A stretch of DNA of 64,000 nt from Actinoplanes cyaneus (GTDB taxonomy: Bacteria; Actinomycetota; Actinomycetes; Mycobacteriales; Micromonosporaceae): NCBI RefSeq assembly GCF_016862095.1, contig NZ_BOMH01000016.1, forward strand, positions 62,001 to 126,000, written 5' to 3'. Positions within the stretch are counted from its first letter, which is position 1. Each line of letters begins with the position of its first letter. The notes beneath the pieces were generated by a model that was not told the DNA's origin, searched no databases, and was given only the letters and a program-made list of their open reading frames with translations. The translations under genes and the position numbers were made by a program. Positions 8,239 through 16,353 of this stretch are shown here, in pieces.

Positions 8239-9027
8239 TCAGACGCCCGTCATCGCGGCCTTGGCGACCGCCGGGTAGAGGGCGTGGGCCCACACCCGAT
8301 TGCCGTCGGCGGACGGGTGGAAGCCGTCGTAACACAGCGTCCCCGCGTCGGCCCGGAACACCGCGCCCGTCTCCGCGGCGAGATCCACGACGATGCCGCC
8401 GGCCTCGGTGACCGCCTTCGTCTGCGCCCGCGCGAGCCGGCGCCCGAGCACCCCGGCGATCTGCCGCAGCGGCGGGGCCATCGAACGCATCGCCCCCAGG
8501 TCGGGACAGGTGCCGACGACCACCTGGACGCCGGCCGAGCGCAACCGCCGGACAGCCTCGCCGAGGTGACCGGCCGCTTCCTCCGGCGCGCGGGCCGAGG
8601 TGGCGTCGTGCGCGCCGATCAGCACCACGGCGACATCCGGTTTCGTGCCGAGCAGCGCCCGGGCGACCTGCGTGGCCAGGTCGGACGAGCGGGACCCGGC
8701 GACCCCGACGCTGGAGAGCAGCACGTGCCGCTGGCCGGTCTCCGCGGTGCCGTCCGCGAGCAGGCGGGCGAGCTGGCCACCGACCGTGTCGGAGAGCCAC
8801 TCCACCCCGACGCCGACCGCTGCCGAGTCGCCGAGCAGCACCAGCCGCAGCGGTGGCGCGGTGAGCGGGCCCATCGAGGTGCGCAGCGCCAGACCCATCG
8901 TGGGTTTGGCATAGCGGCGAGCCTTGGCAGCCAGCACCTCACCGGCGAGCAGGGCGGCACCGCCCAGCGCGCCGGCGAGCAGGCTCGTGGCAGCGGCCTT
9001 GGTCAGTCGTTCCGGCAGCCCAGCCAT
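8239..9027 (-). CDS. SGNH/GDSL hydrolase (lipase/esterase-like), membrane-anchored
   Basis: A 262-residue SGNH-fold esterase. Block I carries the nucleophile in LLGDSAAVG (S68). Block III is IGAHDATS and block V is DGFHPSADG with the catalytic Asp and His. Residues 11-35 are hydrophobic and form a likely anchor or signal. It is paralogous to the next gene on the same strand: both share GTCPD(L/I)GA and VRRLR(S/E)AG segments. The position beside the thiolase and cbs corresponds to Rv1075c in mycobacteria. The substrate is unknown. Confidence 0.9.
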   Translation of the reverse strand: MAGLPERLTKAAATSLLAGALGGAALLAGEVLAAKARRYAKPTMGLALRTSMGPLTAPPLRLVLLGDSAAVGVGVEWLSDTVGGQLARLLADGTAETGQRHVLLSSVGVAGSRSSDLATQVARALLGTKPDVAVVLIGAHDATSARAPEEAAGHLGEAVRRLRSAGVQVVVGTCPDLGAMRSMAPPLRQIAGVLGRRLARAQTKAVTEAGGIVVDLAAETGAVFRADAGTLCYDGFHPSADGNRVWAHALYPAVAKAAMTGV

Positions 9028-9208
9028 GTCTCGCCTCCCTTGCGTCCCGCCGACTTCGATGATCCTTCAGTCTTCTACCCTACGGCCCGGACGGCATGCG
9101 CCGCGCTGCCCGCAGCCGACCGGCTGCCCGGCCAGGTCACGACGTGACCGGAACGGCAGGCGCCGCGCTGCCCGGCCGGGCCACGAGAGGCTGGGACCGC
9201 ATGCGGGG

Positions 9209-10258
9209 TCACGACGTGGCCGGGATCGCGTCCGGCGTGCCCGGCTGCGACCCGTGATGCCCGTGGTGGCCGAACCAGTGGCGCGACTCGCCGAACCACG
9301 GATGCCGGCGCAACTGCGCCCACCGCCCACCGGCCCTGACCGGGCTCACCTCGGTGCCAGGCGCGCGTACCGCCTCGTCCGCGGCCTCCGGCAGCGTGCG
9401 AACCCCCTCGGCGACCGGAACGGCGGGCCGGGTGTCCTCACCCAGCACGGCCATCACGGTCGGCATCATCACGGCCGCGGCCCGCGCATATCCCTCGGCC
9501 GACGGGTGGAAGTGGTCGGAGCCGAACATCCGCACCGGGTCGGCCTCGAACATCGGCCCGAGCAGGTTGCCGAGCGACACCGTCCGCCCGCCGGCGCCGA
9601 CCACCGCGACCGTCTGCGCGGCGGCGAGCTGCCGGCTCCAGCGGCGGGCCAGCCAGCGCAGCGGCGGCTTGATCGGCTGGATCGCCCCGATGTCCGGGCA
9701 GGTGCCGACGACGGCCTTGCAGCCGGCCTCGCGCAACCGGCGCACCGCGTCACCGAGGTGCCGGACGGCGTCGTCACGGGCCGAGACGTGCGTGACGTCG
9801 TTGCCGCCGATCAGGATGATCGCCAGGTCCGGCTCGTGCTCCAGCGCGGCGTCGACCTGCCACGGCAGGCCGGACGAGACACAGCCGACCACGGCGAACC
9901 GGCGCAGGCTGACCGGCCGGCGCAGGCGGCGGGAGATGCCGGTGGCGAACAGCGCGCCGGGGGTCTCCCGGGGCCGGTGCACGCCGTAGCCGGCCGCCGA
10001 GGAGTCACCGAGGATGACCAGGCTGAGCGGCTTGCCGTGGAACTTCGCGCCGTAGACGCCGTCGCCGCGGGGCGGGGGCGCCTCGGCCATCGGGATGATC
10101 CGGCGGGCGTCGGCGGCCTGCCGCAGCAGGAGGCCGGCCGAGAGAGCGGTCACGCCGGCGAGCGCGCCGGTGACCGAGCCGGCGATGCGGCCGGCCGTGC
10201 GGATCCGTTGCCGATCCTCTGGGCTCAATCCACGGAAGTGGATAACGGTGCTGTTCAC
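9209..10258 (-). CDS. SGNH/GDSL hydrolase, second paralogue
   Basis: A 349-residue protein with an N-terminal hydrophobic segment (residues 25-48) and an SGNH hydrolase domain: VILGDSSAAG (nucleophile S86), IGGNDVTH and DHFHPSAEG. The C-terminal 75 residues are an extra tail, Pro/Ala- then His/Gly-rich (WFGHHGHHG), absent from the neighbour. GTG 10258 was chosen: AGGGA lies at the right distance upstream, and the open frame beyond it runs into non-coding DNA. With the gene at 8239 it forms a tandem pair that probably arose by duplication. Confidence 0.87.
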   Translation of the reverse strand: MNSTVIHFRGLSPEDRQRIRTAGRIAGSVTGALAGVTALSAGLLLRQAADARRIIPMAEAPPPRGDGVYGAKFHGKPLSLVILGDSSAAGYGVHRPRETPGALFATGISRRLRRPVSLRRFAVVGCVSSGLPWQVDAALEHEPDLAIILIGGNDVTHVSARDDAVRHLGDAVRRLREAGCKAVVGTCPDIGAIQPIKPPLRWLARRWSRQLAAAQTVAVVGAGGRTVSLGNLLGPMFEADPVRMFGSDHFHPSAEGYARAAAVMMPTVMAVLGEDTRPAVPVAEGVRTLPEAADEAVRAPGTEVSPVRAGGRWAQLRRHPWFGESRHWFGHHGHHGSQPGTPDAIPATS

Positions 10259-10527
10259 AGTGTCCCTCGCTGTCTTCCGAAGGGAACCATCCCGGCCCGG
10301 CGTACGCCTCCCGGGGTGTGGGAAGCGGTCCGGCACGGCCAAGATCGGCACTTGGCGTCGGGATTCGAGGCTAACGCGCCCTGGCGAGTGGACCGCGTCA
10401 CCGGGACGAGAGGCTCACCACGCCACGACGAAAGGCCAGCTCACCGCGCTGAGTGTTTGACCTGTGACCGTGGGAGGCAATCATGGCGTACCCAGGTCAT
10501 GCTTGAGTTGCGGAAAGGGGAACAGAC

Positions 10528-10872
10528 ATGGCCAAAACTCTGAAACGTGCGGCGGCGTTCACCGCACTCGGCAAGGCGCTGATGTCCGGCGCCCGCGGCG
10601 GTCCGTCACTGGGCACGCGCCTCGCGGCGCTGCCACGGATGCTGAAGGCGACGGCCAAGGGGGAGTACGACGGCGGGATGCGGGTCGCCCTCATGGCGGC
10701 CGCCACGGCGTACGTCATCTCGCCTATCGACGCCGTACCGGAAGCCTTCCTCTGGGTGTTCGGGCTGGTCGACGACGCCGTCGCGGTGACCTGGCTGGCC
10801 GGGACGGTGCTCAGTGAGACCGAGCGGTTCCTGGAGTGGGAGAGAACCGTGAAGCCCGCCGTCGTACGCTGA
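10528..10872 (+). CDS. YkvA family (DUF1232) small membrane protein
   Basis: A 114-residue protein with the DUF1232/YkvA signature: residues 50-88 contain MAAATAYVISPIDAVPE followed by an FGLVDDAVAV segment. DUF1232 proteins are small membrane-associated proteins of unknown biochemical role. GGAAAGGGGAA provides a ribosome site before ATG 10528. Its stop is 3 nt from the cbs start, so the two are probably co-transcribed. A tiny open frame (10483-10506, MAYPGHA) with a GGGAGG site lies in the leader. Confidence 0.88.
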   Translation: MAKTLKRAAAFTALGKALMSGARGGPSLGTRLAALPRMLKATAKGEYDGGMRVALMAAATAYVISPIDAVPEAFLWVFGLVDDAVAVTWLAGTVLSETERFLEWERTVKPAVVR

Positions 10873-10875
10873 AGC

Positions 10876-12237
10876 GTGCGCTATTACGACAACGTGGTCG
10901 AGATCATCGGCAACACCCCGCTGGTCCGGCTCAACAGCGTGACCGAGGGCATCAGCGCCACCGTGCTGGCCAAGGTCGAATACATGAATCCCGGCGGTTC
11001 GGTGAAAGACCGGATCGCCCTGCGGATGGTCGAGGACGCCGAGGCCGCGGGGCTGCTCAAGCCCGGCGGCACGATCGTCGAGCCGACCAGCGGCAACACC
11101 GGGGTCGGCCTGGCCCTGGTGGCGCAGCAGCGGGGCTACAAGTGCGTCTTCGTCTGCCCCGACAAGGTCAGCGAGGACAAGCAGAACGTGCTCCGGGCCT
11201 ACGGCGCCGAAGTGGTCGTCTGCCCCACCGCGGTGGCCCCCGAGGACCCGCGTTCCTACTACAACGTCTCCGACAAGCTGACCCGGGACATCCCCGGCGC
11301 GTGGAAGCCGGATCAGTACAGCAACCCGGCGAACCCGCGCTCGCACTACGAGCAGACCGGGCCGGAGCTCTGGGAGCAGACCGAAGGGAAGATCACCCAC
11401 TTCGTGACGGGTGTCGGCACCGGAGGCACGATCAGCGGCGTCGGGCGTTACCTGAAAGAGCAGAACGCCGGGGTACGTGTCATCGGGGCCGACCCGGAGG
11501 GCTCCGTCTACTCCGGCGGCACCGGCCGGCCGTACCTGGTGGAGGGTGTCGGTGAGGATTTCTGGCCGACCGCCTACGACCGTGCGGTGACCGACGAGGT
11601 CATCGAGGTCAGTGACTCGGACTCGTTCGAGATGACCCGTCGCCTGGCCCGCGAGGAGGGTCTGCTGGTCGGCGGCTCGTGCGGGATGGCCGTGGTGGCC
11701 GCGCTCGAGGTGGCCCGCAAGGCCGGCCCGGACGACGTGGTCGTGGTGCTCCTGCCGGACGGCGGCCGCGGTTACCTCTCCAAGATCTTCAACGACAAGT
11801 GGATGGCGCGGTACGGGTTCCTCCGTACGCCCGGAGACGCCCCGACCGTCGCCGACGCGCTCGCCGCCAAGGGCCCCGAGATCCCGCCTCTGGTCCACGT
11901 CCACCCCACCGAGACCGTGCGTGACGCGATCGACTACATGCGGGAGTACGGGGTCAGCCAGCTCCCCGTCCTCAAGGCCGAGCCCCCGGTCGTCACCGGC
12001 GAGGTGGCCGGCTCGATCTCGGAGAAGGCGCTGATGGACGCGCTCTTCACCGGTCAGGCGCACCTGCACGACACGATCGAGCGGCACATGGGCGACCTGC
12101 TGCCGATGATCGGCGGTGGCGAGCCGGTCAGCGAGGCCGTCGCGCTGCTGGAGAAGGCGGATGCCGCGATGGTCCTGATCGACGGCAAGCCGGCCGGGGT
12201 TCTCACCCGGCAGGACCTGCTGACCCACTTGAGCTGA
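10876..12237 (+). CDS. cbs: cystathionine beta-synthase
   Basis: A 453-residue PLP enzyme that condenses serine (or O-acetylserine) with homocysteine to give cystathionine. The PLP-binding lysine is K44 in GGSVKDR; PTSGNTGVGLAL binds the substrate carboxylate and VGTGGTISGVGRYL binds the PLP phosphate. Two CBS domains occupy the C-terminal third (about 330-450), the usual site of adenosyl-ligand regulation. There is no haem-binding N-terminal extension, as expected for bacteria. GTG 10876 follows the DUF1232 stop by 3 nt. With metB at 21525 it supports reverse transsulfuration; the position equals Rv1077. Confidence 0.96.
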   Translation: MRYYDNVVEIIGNTPLVRLNSVTEGISATVLAKVEYMNPGGSVKDRIALRMVEDAEAAGLLKPGGTIVEPTSGNTGVGLALVAQQRGYKCVFVCPDKVSEDKQNVLRAYGAEVVVCPTAVAPEDPRSYYNVSDKLTRDIPGAWKPDQYSNPANPRSHYEQTGPELWEQTEGKITHFVTGVGTGGTISGVGRYLKEQNAGVRVIGADPEGSVYSGGTGRPYLVEGVGEDFWPTAYDRAVTDEVIEVSDSDSFEMTRRLAREEGLLVGGSCGMAVVAALEVARKAGPDDVVVVLLPDGGRGYLSKIFNDKWMARYGFLRTPGDAPTVADALAAKGPEIPPLVHVHPTETVRDAIDYMREYGVSQLPVLKAEPPVVTGEVAGSISEKALMDALFTGQAHLHDTIERHMGDLLPMIGGGEPVSEAVALLEKADAAMVLIDGKPAGVLTRQDLLTHLS

Positions 12238-12242
12238 GGAGT

Positions 12243-12281
12243 GTTCTGACCTTCGCCGCAGCCAGGGTTGATCGTCAGAAC
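12243..12281. terminator. possible terminator between convergent cbs and protease genes
   Basis: GTTCTGAC (12243-12250) and GTCAGAAC (12274-12281) form a perfect 8-bp stem with a 23-nt loop right after the cbs stop. There is no T-run, so this is tentative. Confidence 0.35.
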
Positions 12282-12309
12282 GCGCTTCAGCCGGCGGGAC
12301 GGGCCCTCC

Positions 12310-13230
12310 TCACCGCAGTTCGGTCGGGAGGGCCACCACGTCGACCAGGGCGTTCCTGCGCAGCAGGGTGATCGGCAGGTCCACGCCGATCGCCGGCCCC
12401 AGCATCAGCCGCTGCAACGCCTGCACCGAGGAGACCGGGCGCCCGCCCGCGGTCACGAGCAGGTCGCCCAGGTAGATCCCGGCGAGCCCGGCCGGGCTGC
12501 TCGGCACCACCTCGACGACACGCAGGCCCTGCTTCTGGCCGAGACGGGCGGCCAGGTTCGGCGGGAGCGGGACGGGCAGCCCCGCCACGCCGAGCCACGC
12601 GCGCCGCACACGGCCGGTGGCCACCAGCTCGCCGATGATCGACCGGGTGGTCTCGTTGATCGGCACGGCCAGGCCCAGGCCGTACCCGGCGACGGCGGTG
12701 TTGATGCCGACGACCTGACCGGCCGAGTCGGCGAGCGCGCCACCGGAATTGCCCGGATTGAGCGCCGCGTCGGTCTGGATGACGTTGTCGATGACACGGA
12801 CCCGGCGGCCGTCCCGGGCCGGCAGCGAGCGGCCCAGGCCGGAGACCACGCCGGCGGTCACCGAGCCGGCCAGCCCCATCGGGTTCCCGACCGCCACCAC
12901 GAGCTGACCGATCCGCAGGTTGTCGGCGTCGCCGAGCGGGGCGGCCGGGGCACCCGCACGATGCACCCGGACCACCGCCAGGTCGGAGAGCGCATCCGCG
13001 CCGACCACGTCGAACGGGGTGTCGACGCCGTCCGCGAACGCCGCCGACCCAGTGGTGGCGCCGGCCACCACATGTGCGTTCGTCAGCAGGAAACCGTCGT
13101 TGGTGAAGGTGACCGCGGAGCCGGCGCTGCCGCGCATCGAAAGAGCCGCCACCGAGGGCAGCGGGCGGCCGGCCACACCGGTCACGATGCGGCTGTAGGC
13201 ATCCAGCGCCTCTGATTCGTCGGTGCTCAT
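12310..13230 (-). CDS. HtrA/DegP-like trypsin-fold serine protease with PDZ domain
   Basis: A 306-residue S1C serine protease. The catalytic triad is visible: H53 in LLTNAHVV, D83 in LSDLAVV and S162 in NPGNSGGAL. A PDZ domain fills about 215-300 (VVEVVPSSPAGLAGIYLGD). No signal peptide or transmembrane anchor is seen at the chosen start (ATG 13230), unlike most actinobacterial HtrA proteins. The open frame extends about 215 codons upstream, but that stretch has no signal sequence or family similarity and overlaps the divergent gene at 13432. The protein may be cytoplasmic. Substrates are unknown. Confidence 0.9.
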   Translation of the reverse strand: MSTDESEALDAYSRIVTGVAGRPLPSVAALSMRGSAGSAVTFTNDGFLLTNAHVVAGATTGSAAFADGVDTPFDVVGADALSDLAVVRVHRAGAPAAPLGDADNLRIGQLVVAVGNPMGLAGSVTAGVVSGLGRSLPARDGRRVRVIDNVIQTDAALNPGNSGGALADSAGQVVGINTAVAGYGLGLAVPINETTRSIIGELVATGRVRRAWLGVAGLPVPLPPNLAARLGQKQGLRVVEVVPSSPAGLAGIYLGDLLVTAGGRPVSSVQALQRLMLGPAIGVDLPITLLRRNALVDVVALPTELR

Positions 13231-13431
13231 GACCGGGTCAACAACCGGCGGCAAGACGTTGATGCCGGTTGATCGTCCGCCGACGGCGAACAGCAGCACG
13301 GAAGCACAGTGGACATCGGCGGTTACGGATAGTCGCCGTAATCGCACACTCAGTCCGACCAGCGGGTCGTCGGGTGGGGTTGTATGTCTCGTGACGGAGC
13401 TATGAACCACTCCCGGACGAAGGGGCAGGGA

Positions 13432-13716
13432 ATGGTCGACGTCGACGAGGCGGCGCCAGCCGACATCGTGGACCGCCTGCTGTGGCGGGACGCGCAGACG
13501 ATGCTCGGACGGCACAACACCGCCGACCGCAGGGGCAACTGCGTCTGGTGCGGATGGAGCTGGCCCTGCTCGGCCCGGCGCCTCGCCGAACGCGCCGACG
13601 CGGTGTCCCGCCGCCCGTGGCGCGAGGCCTGGACCCTGCGCCACGACCTGAACAGCCTGCCGGCCGCCATGACCGACCGCGGCCGGAACCACCATCATCG
13701 GAGGTACGCAGACTGA
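13432..13716 (+). CDS. small Cys/Trp-rich hypothetical protein
   Basis: A 94-residue basic protein with the central motif NCVWCGWSWPCSARRLAERA, a C-x2-C-x5-C arrangement that could bind zinc or iron. I recall short proteins with a similar CxWCG..WPC motif in Micromonosporaceae but know no function. The N-terminus (MVDVDEAAPADIVDRLLWRDAQ) is acidic and helical; the end (GRNHHHRRYAD) is His-rich. ATG 13432 has AAGGGG a few bases upstream; ATG 13402 is an alternative. It is divergent from the protease, with about 200 bp of shared promoter space. Confidence 0.65.
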   Translation: MVDVDEAAPADIVDRLLWRDAQTMLGRHNTADRRGNCVWCGWSWPCSARRLAERADAVSRRPWREAWTLRHDLNSLPAAMTDRGRNHHHRRYAD

Positions 13717-14024
13717 GACACGGACCCAGACGTCGCCGACGAGCTTGACCGTCCCCCGGCAAGACTTGGCTTCACGGCCCGGCGAACGTCTCCCGGCGGT
13801 GACGCCGGGGCGCCCCGCCAGCGCTCCGGCATCCCGCGCCCAAGCCCGCTCGGCGAACCGGCCACGGATCGGCACGCCTCCGCTGATCCGCGCCTCCGGC
13901 CAGGCGCACCGGTTCTCCGGCGGGGCGGTTGGCGGGAGCGCGTGACCACAGGTTCCCCCGCATTCACTCGGTCACGCGCTTCCGCCCAACCAGCAGCCCG
14001 TCGCGGATCCTTCCGCGGCGGGCA

Positions 14025-14145
14025 ATTGCTTTGGTCACGCCGCAGTGCGATTGCTTCGGTCACGCCGCAGCGGGCGATAGCTTCGGCCACGGCGCAGTGG
14101 CGATTGCTTCGGTCACGCCGCGGTGGGCGATTGCTTCGGTCACAG
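14025..14145. repeat. 26-bp tandem repeat in gene-free stretch 13717-14406
   Basis: Five imperfect copies of ATTGCTTCGGTCACGCCGCA start at 14025, 14050, 14077, 14103 and 14130 (period 25-27 bp). The period is not a multiple of three, so coding is unlikely. The gene-free stretch also holds the second dispersed-repeat copy and two DnaA-box-like 9-mers; I see no gene in it. Confidence 0.85.
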
Positions 14146-14155
14146 AAAACCCTCT

Positions 14156-14265
14156 GGATCAAGATCTTCATTGCCCCTCTCCGCCGGGGTACAGACCGTC
14201 GCTCCCGCGGGGACCCTTCCGGGCCGAGCTGGCCGCGGGCGCGTCCAAAACACTCAGCCCGCAAG
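14156..14265. repeat. dispersed intergenic repeat, copy 2
   Basis: Ungapped partner of 5399-5508. GGATCAAGATC is at 14156-14166 and the shared 19-mer at 14200-14218. On the minus strand the two copies could encode short similar peptides (a GSPRERR stretch), but the frames are not otherwise conserved, so a nucleic-acid element is more likely. Confidence 0.7.
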
Positions 14266-14351
14266 GGCGACGTCCGCCGGTGGGCGCGGTTACTGCACAA
14301 ACCCCCTGGTGCGCGGCACCTGTCGATGCCATGGTCATCCGCGGCGAGGAC

Positions 14352-14371
14352 TTGTCCACAGGCTGTCCACA
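14352..14371 (+). promoter_or_regulatory. two DnaA-box-like 9-mers
   Basis: TTGTCCACA (14352-14360) matches the actinobacterial DnaA-box consensus. CTGTCCACA (14363-14371) differs at one base. They lie just beyond the 3' end of the GNAT gene. Confidence 0.5.
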
Positions 14372-14406
14372 CGACCTCGGGTGTTCGCGGGATGCTGCTC
14401 GAGTGG

Positions 14407-14910
14407 TCATAGAGGGTGCCAATAGCGGATCTGGGGGACCGGGACGTCGTTGACCGGCTCGGTGCGGGTGCCGCCGTCAGGTTTCCAGCCGCCCCTCTCG
14501 TAGAAGGCTCGCGCGGTGTGGTTCCCGGTCAGGACCCAGAGGACGGCCCGGTCGTGACCGATCGACGGGAGGTCGGCCAGCGCGCGGACCATCAACTGCC
14601 GGCCGACCCCGGTGCCGACGCGGGCCGGGTCGACGTGGATGGCGTAGAGCTCGGCGGCGCCCGGAGTCTCGCTCGGGCCGATGTAGGAGAAACCGACCAG
14701 CTCGCCGTCGTCCTCCGCGAGCGTCATCCGGTGGGTGTCCTGCTCCCATTTCCAGCGCTCGGCCCACCACTCGCCGAACGCCTCGGCGGTGCGCGCCGCC
14801 AGCACGTCGGGGGAGATGAACCCGGAGTATGCCGCCAGCCGGGAGCGCTGGTGCAGGGCACCGACGCGGATCGGATCGGACGGGGTCGCGGAACGCAGCA
14901 GGACGGCCAT
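14407..14910 (-). CDS. GNAT family N-acetyltransferase
   Basis: A 167-residue acetyltransferase. It starts MAVLLRSATPSDPIRVGALHQ, with a GNAT beta-1/alpha-1, then LAEDDGELVGFSYIGP and the acetyl-CoA loop IHVDPARVGTGVGRQLM (RxxGxGxxL type). The end is VLTGNHTARAFYERGGWKPDG, the usual motif B. It resembles small toxin-resistance or RimI-like acetyltransferases; the substrate is unknown. ATG 14910 is chosen; GTG 14916 is two codons upstream. DnaA-box-like pairs flank the gene on both sides, one within its promoter region. Confidence 0.88.
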   Translation of the reverse strand: MAVLLRSATPSDPIRVGALHQRSRLAAYSGFISPDVLAARTAEAFGEWWAERWKWEQDTHRMTLAEDDGELVGFSYIGPSETPGAAELYAIHVDPARVGTGVGRQLMVRALADLPSIGHDRAVLWVLTGNHTARAFYERGGWKPDGGTRTEPVNDVPVPQIRYWHPL

Positions 14911-14948
14911 GCGCACGAGGCTAGCGCCGCCGGCGGGCCTGTCCGCGG

Positions 14949-14974
14949 TTATCCACAGCAGCCGGTTGTCCACA
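14949..14974 (+). promoter_or_regulatory. two DnaA-box-like 9-mers upstream of GNAT gene
   Basis: TTATCCACA (14949-14957), the classical perfect DnaA box, and TTGTCCACA (14966-14974) lie 39-64 bp upstream of the GNAT start, in the same orientation as the pair at 14352-14371. Confidence 0.55.
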
Positions 14975-15101
14975 GGGCGTGCCGCGGACGGCTCGCTTCT
15001 CTGCGACGATTGTCGATGACCGGGGCGGGTGCCGCCGGCCGGTGGCGGTCAGCCCCCTGGGAGGGCGGGGTCCGCGCGGATCGGGCCGGCGACGCGGTGG
15101 A

Positions 15102-15186
15102 GCGGGGCTTCGGGGCGGGGCGTCAGCGGCGCGGGAATTCGAGGCCGGGCGTCAGCGGCGCGAGGCTTCGGGGCGGGGCTTCAGCG
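15102..15186. repeat. 29-bp tandem repeat running into the end of rnz
   Basis: Three imperfect units of GGCTTCGGGGCGGGGCGTCAGCGGCGCG with their CGTCAGCG (or CTTCAGCG) cores at 15121, 15150 and 15179, an exact 29-bp period. The last unit covers the rnz stop and final codons. Confidence 0.8.
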
Positions 15187-16074
15187 GCGCGGCGGGAACG
15201 GGACGCGCTGGAGATCCTCGGCGAGGGTGATCGGCCCGTCGAACTCCTTGCGGGCCTCCTCCAGGAAGCGCGACGCATCCGGATAGCGCTGGGAGAAGTG
15301 CGTCAGCACCAGATGGCGCGCCTGCGACTCGCGGGCGACCGCGGCGGCCTGGCCGGCGGTCAGGTGGCCGACCTGGGCGGCCATCCCGGCGTCCTCGGCG
15401 AGGAACGTGGACTCGATCACCAGCAGGTCGACGCCCTGGGCCAGCGCGAACACGTTGTCGCACAGGCCGGTGTCCATGATGAAGGCCATGCTCTGGCCGG
15501 GGCGGACCACGCTGACCTGGTCGAGCGTGACCGGGCCGAGGTGGCCGTCGCGCTTGAGCTCGCCGATGGCGGGCCCGCTGATGCCGTGCGCGGTCAGCAG
15601 CTCCGGCAGCATCCGGCGGGAGTCGGGCTCGGTGAGGCGATACCCGTACGTCTCGATCGAATGTCTCAACGGCAGGGCCGTGAGACGCCCGGCGGAGGTC
15701 TCCGCGAGGAATGCCGCGCCGACCGGTGACGGCACGATGTCGGCGTTGTCCCAGTAGCTGGTGGCGTGTCGGAGCCGGTCGTAGAACTCCTGGCCACCGG
15801 CGGGGTAATGGACCGCGACGGGGTGCGGCACGCGGTCGAGCGAGATGCGCTGCAGGATGCCGGGCAGGCCGAGGCTGTGGTCGCCGTGGAAGTGCGTGAT
15901 GCAGATCCGTCTGATCGGGGTGACCGGAAGGCCGGCCAGCAGCAGTTGGCGCTGGGTGCCCTCGCCCGGGTCGAAGAGGATCACCTCGTCGTCGAAACGC
16001 AGCAGGTAGCCGTTGTGGTTGCGGTGCCGCGTCGGCACCTGACTGGCCGTGCCCAGGACGACGAGCTCGCGCAT
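15181..16074 (-). CDS. rnz: ribonuclease Z (tRNA 3' endonuclease, metallo-beta-lactamase fold)
   Basis: A 297-residue enzyme that trims the 3' trailer of tRNA precursors lacking encoded CCA, as seen for the tRNA-Leu in this window. The zinc motif THFHGDH is at residues 60-66; further ligands are the His in [11 protein letters not shown], the Asp in FIMDTG and the His in [19 protein letters not shown] is the family's N-terminal signature. ATG 16074 has GGAG six bases upstream. The length is normal. The extreme 3' end is formed by a copy of a 29-bp tandem repeat, so the C-terminal residues (PFPPRR) may be variable between strains. Confidence 0.95.
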   Translation of the reverse strand: MRELVVLGTASQVPTRHRNHNGYLLRFDDEVILFDPGEGTQRQLLLAGLPVTPIRRICITHFHGDHSLGLPGILQRISLDRVPHPVAVHYPAGGQEFYDRLRHATSYWDNADIVPSPVGAAFLAETSAGRLTALPLRHSIETYGYRLTEPDSRRMLPELLTAHGISGPAIGELKRDGHLGPVTLDQVSVVRPGQSMAFIMDTGLCDNVFALAQGVDLLVIESTFLAEDAGMAAQVGHLTAGQAAAVARESQARHLVLTHFSQRYPDASRFLEEARKEFDGPITLAEDLQRVPFPPRR

Positions 16075-16353
16075 GGAAACTCCGCATATGAAGCGACCCC
16101 CGGGGACTTCCGCGATCTTCGACAAGATCGTGGTCCGGTCGGACAAGGCCGGATCCCCGGGGGTCGGGTGGCTGTCTGGTATTCGCCGGCCGCTGCCACA
16201 CGGTCTCGACGCTGTAAAACGAAGCTGTCAAGGACAGCGGCTAGCGGACAGCCACCTCACGAGTCCCGTTGCTATACAACTTCGGACCACCTCCCTTCAC
16301 GTGTACGGCCACGTTAACTACCCGCAGCCGTACGCGCCAACGGTTTTGAATCA

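Noticed and set aside
9028..9208. Partly repeated sequence between the two SGNH genes, including GGTCACGACGTGACC
   Set aside because: Short GC-rich similarities and one 6-bp inverted repeat are expected at this composition, and the second copy lies in the coding end of the neighbour.
13695..14372. 225-codon minus-strand frame through the 26-bp tandem repeat
   Set aside because: The repeat period is not a multiple of three and the translated product is low-complexity Arg/Pro; a non-coding repeat explains it better.
14949..14974. Chromosomal origin of replication
   Set aside because: Only four DnaA-like boxes are present, without an AT-rich unwinding region or the dnaA-dnaN neighbourhood.
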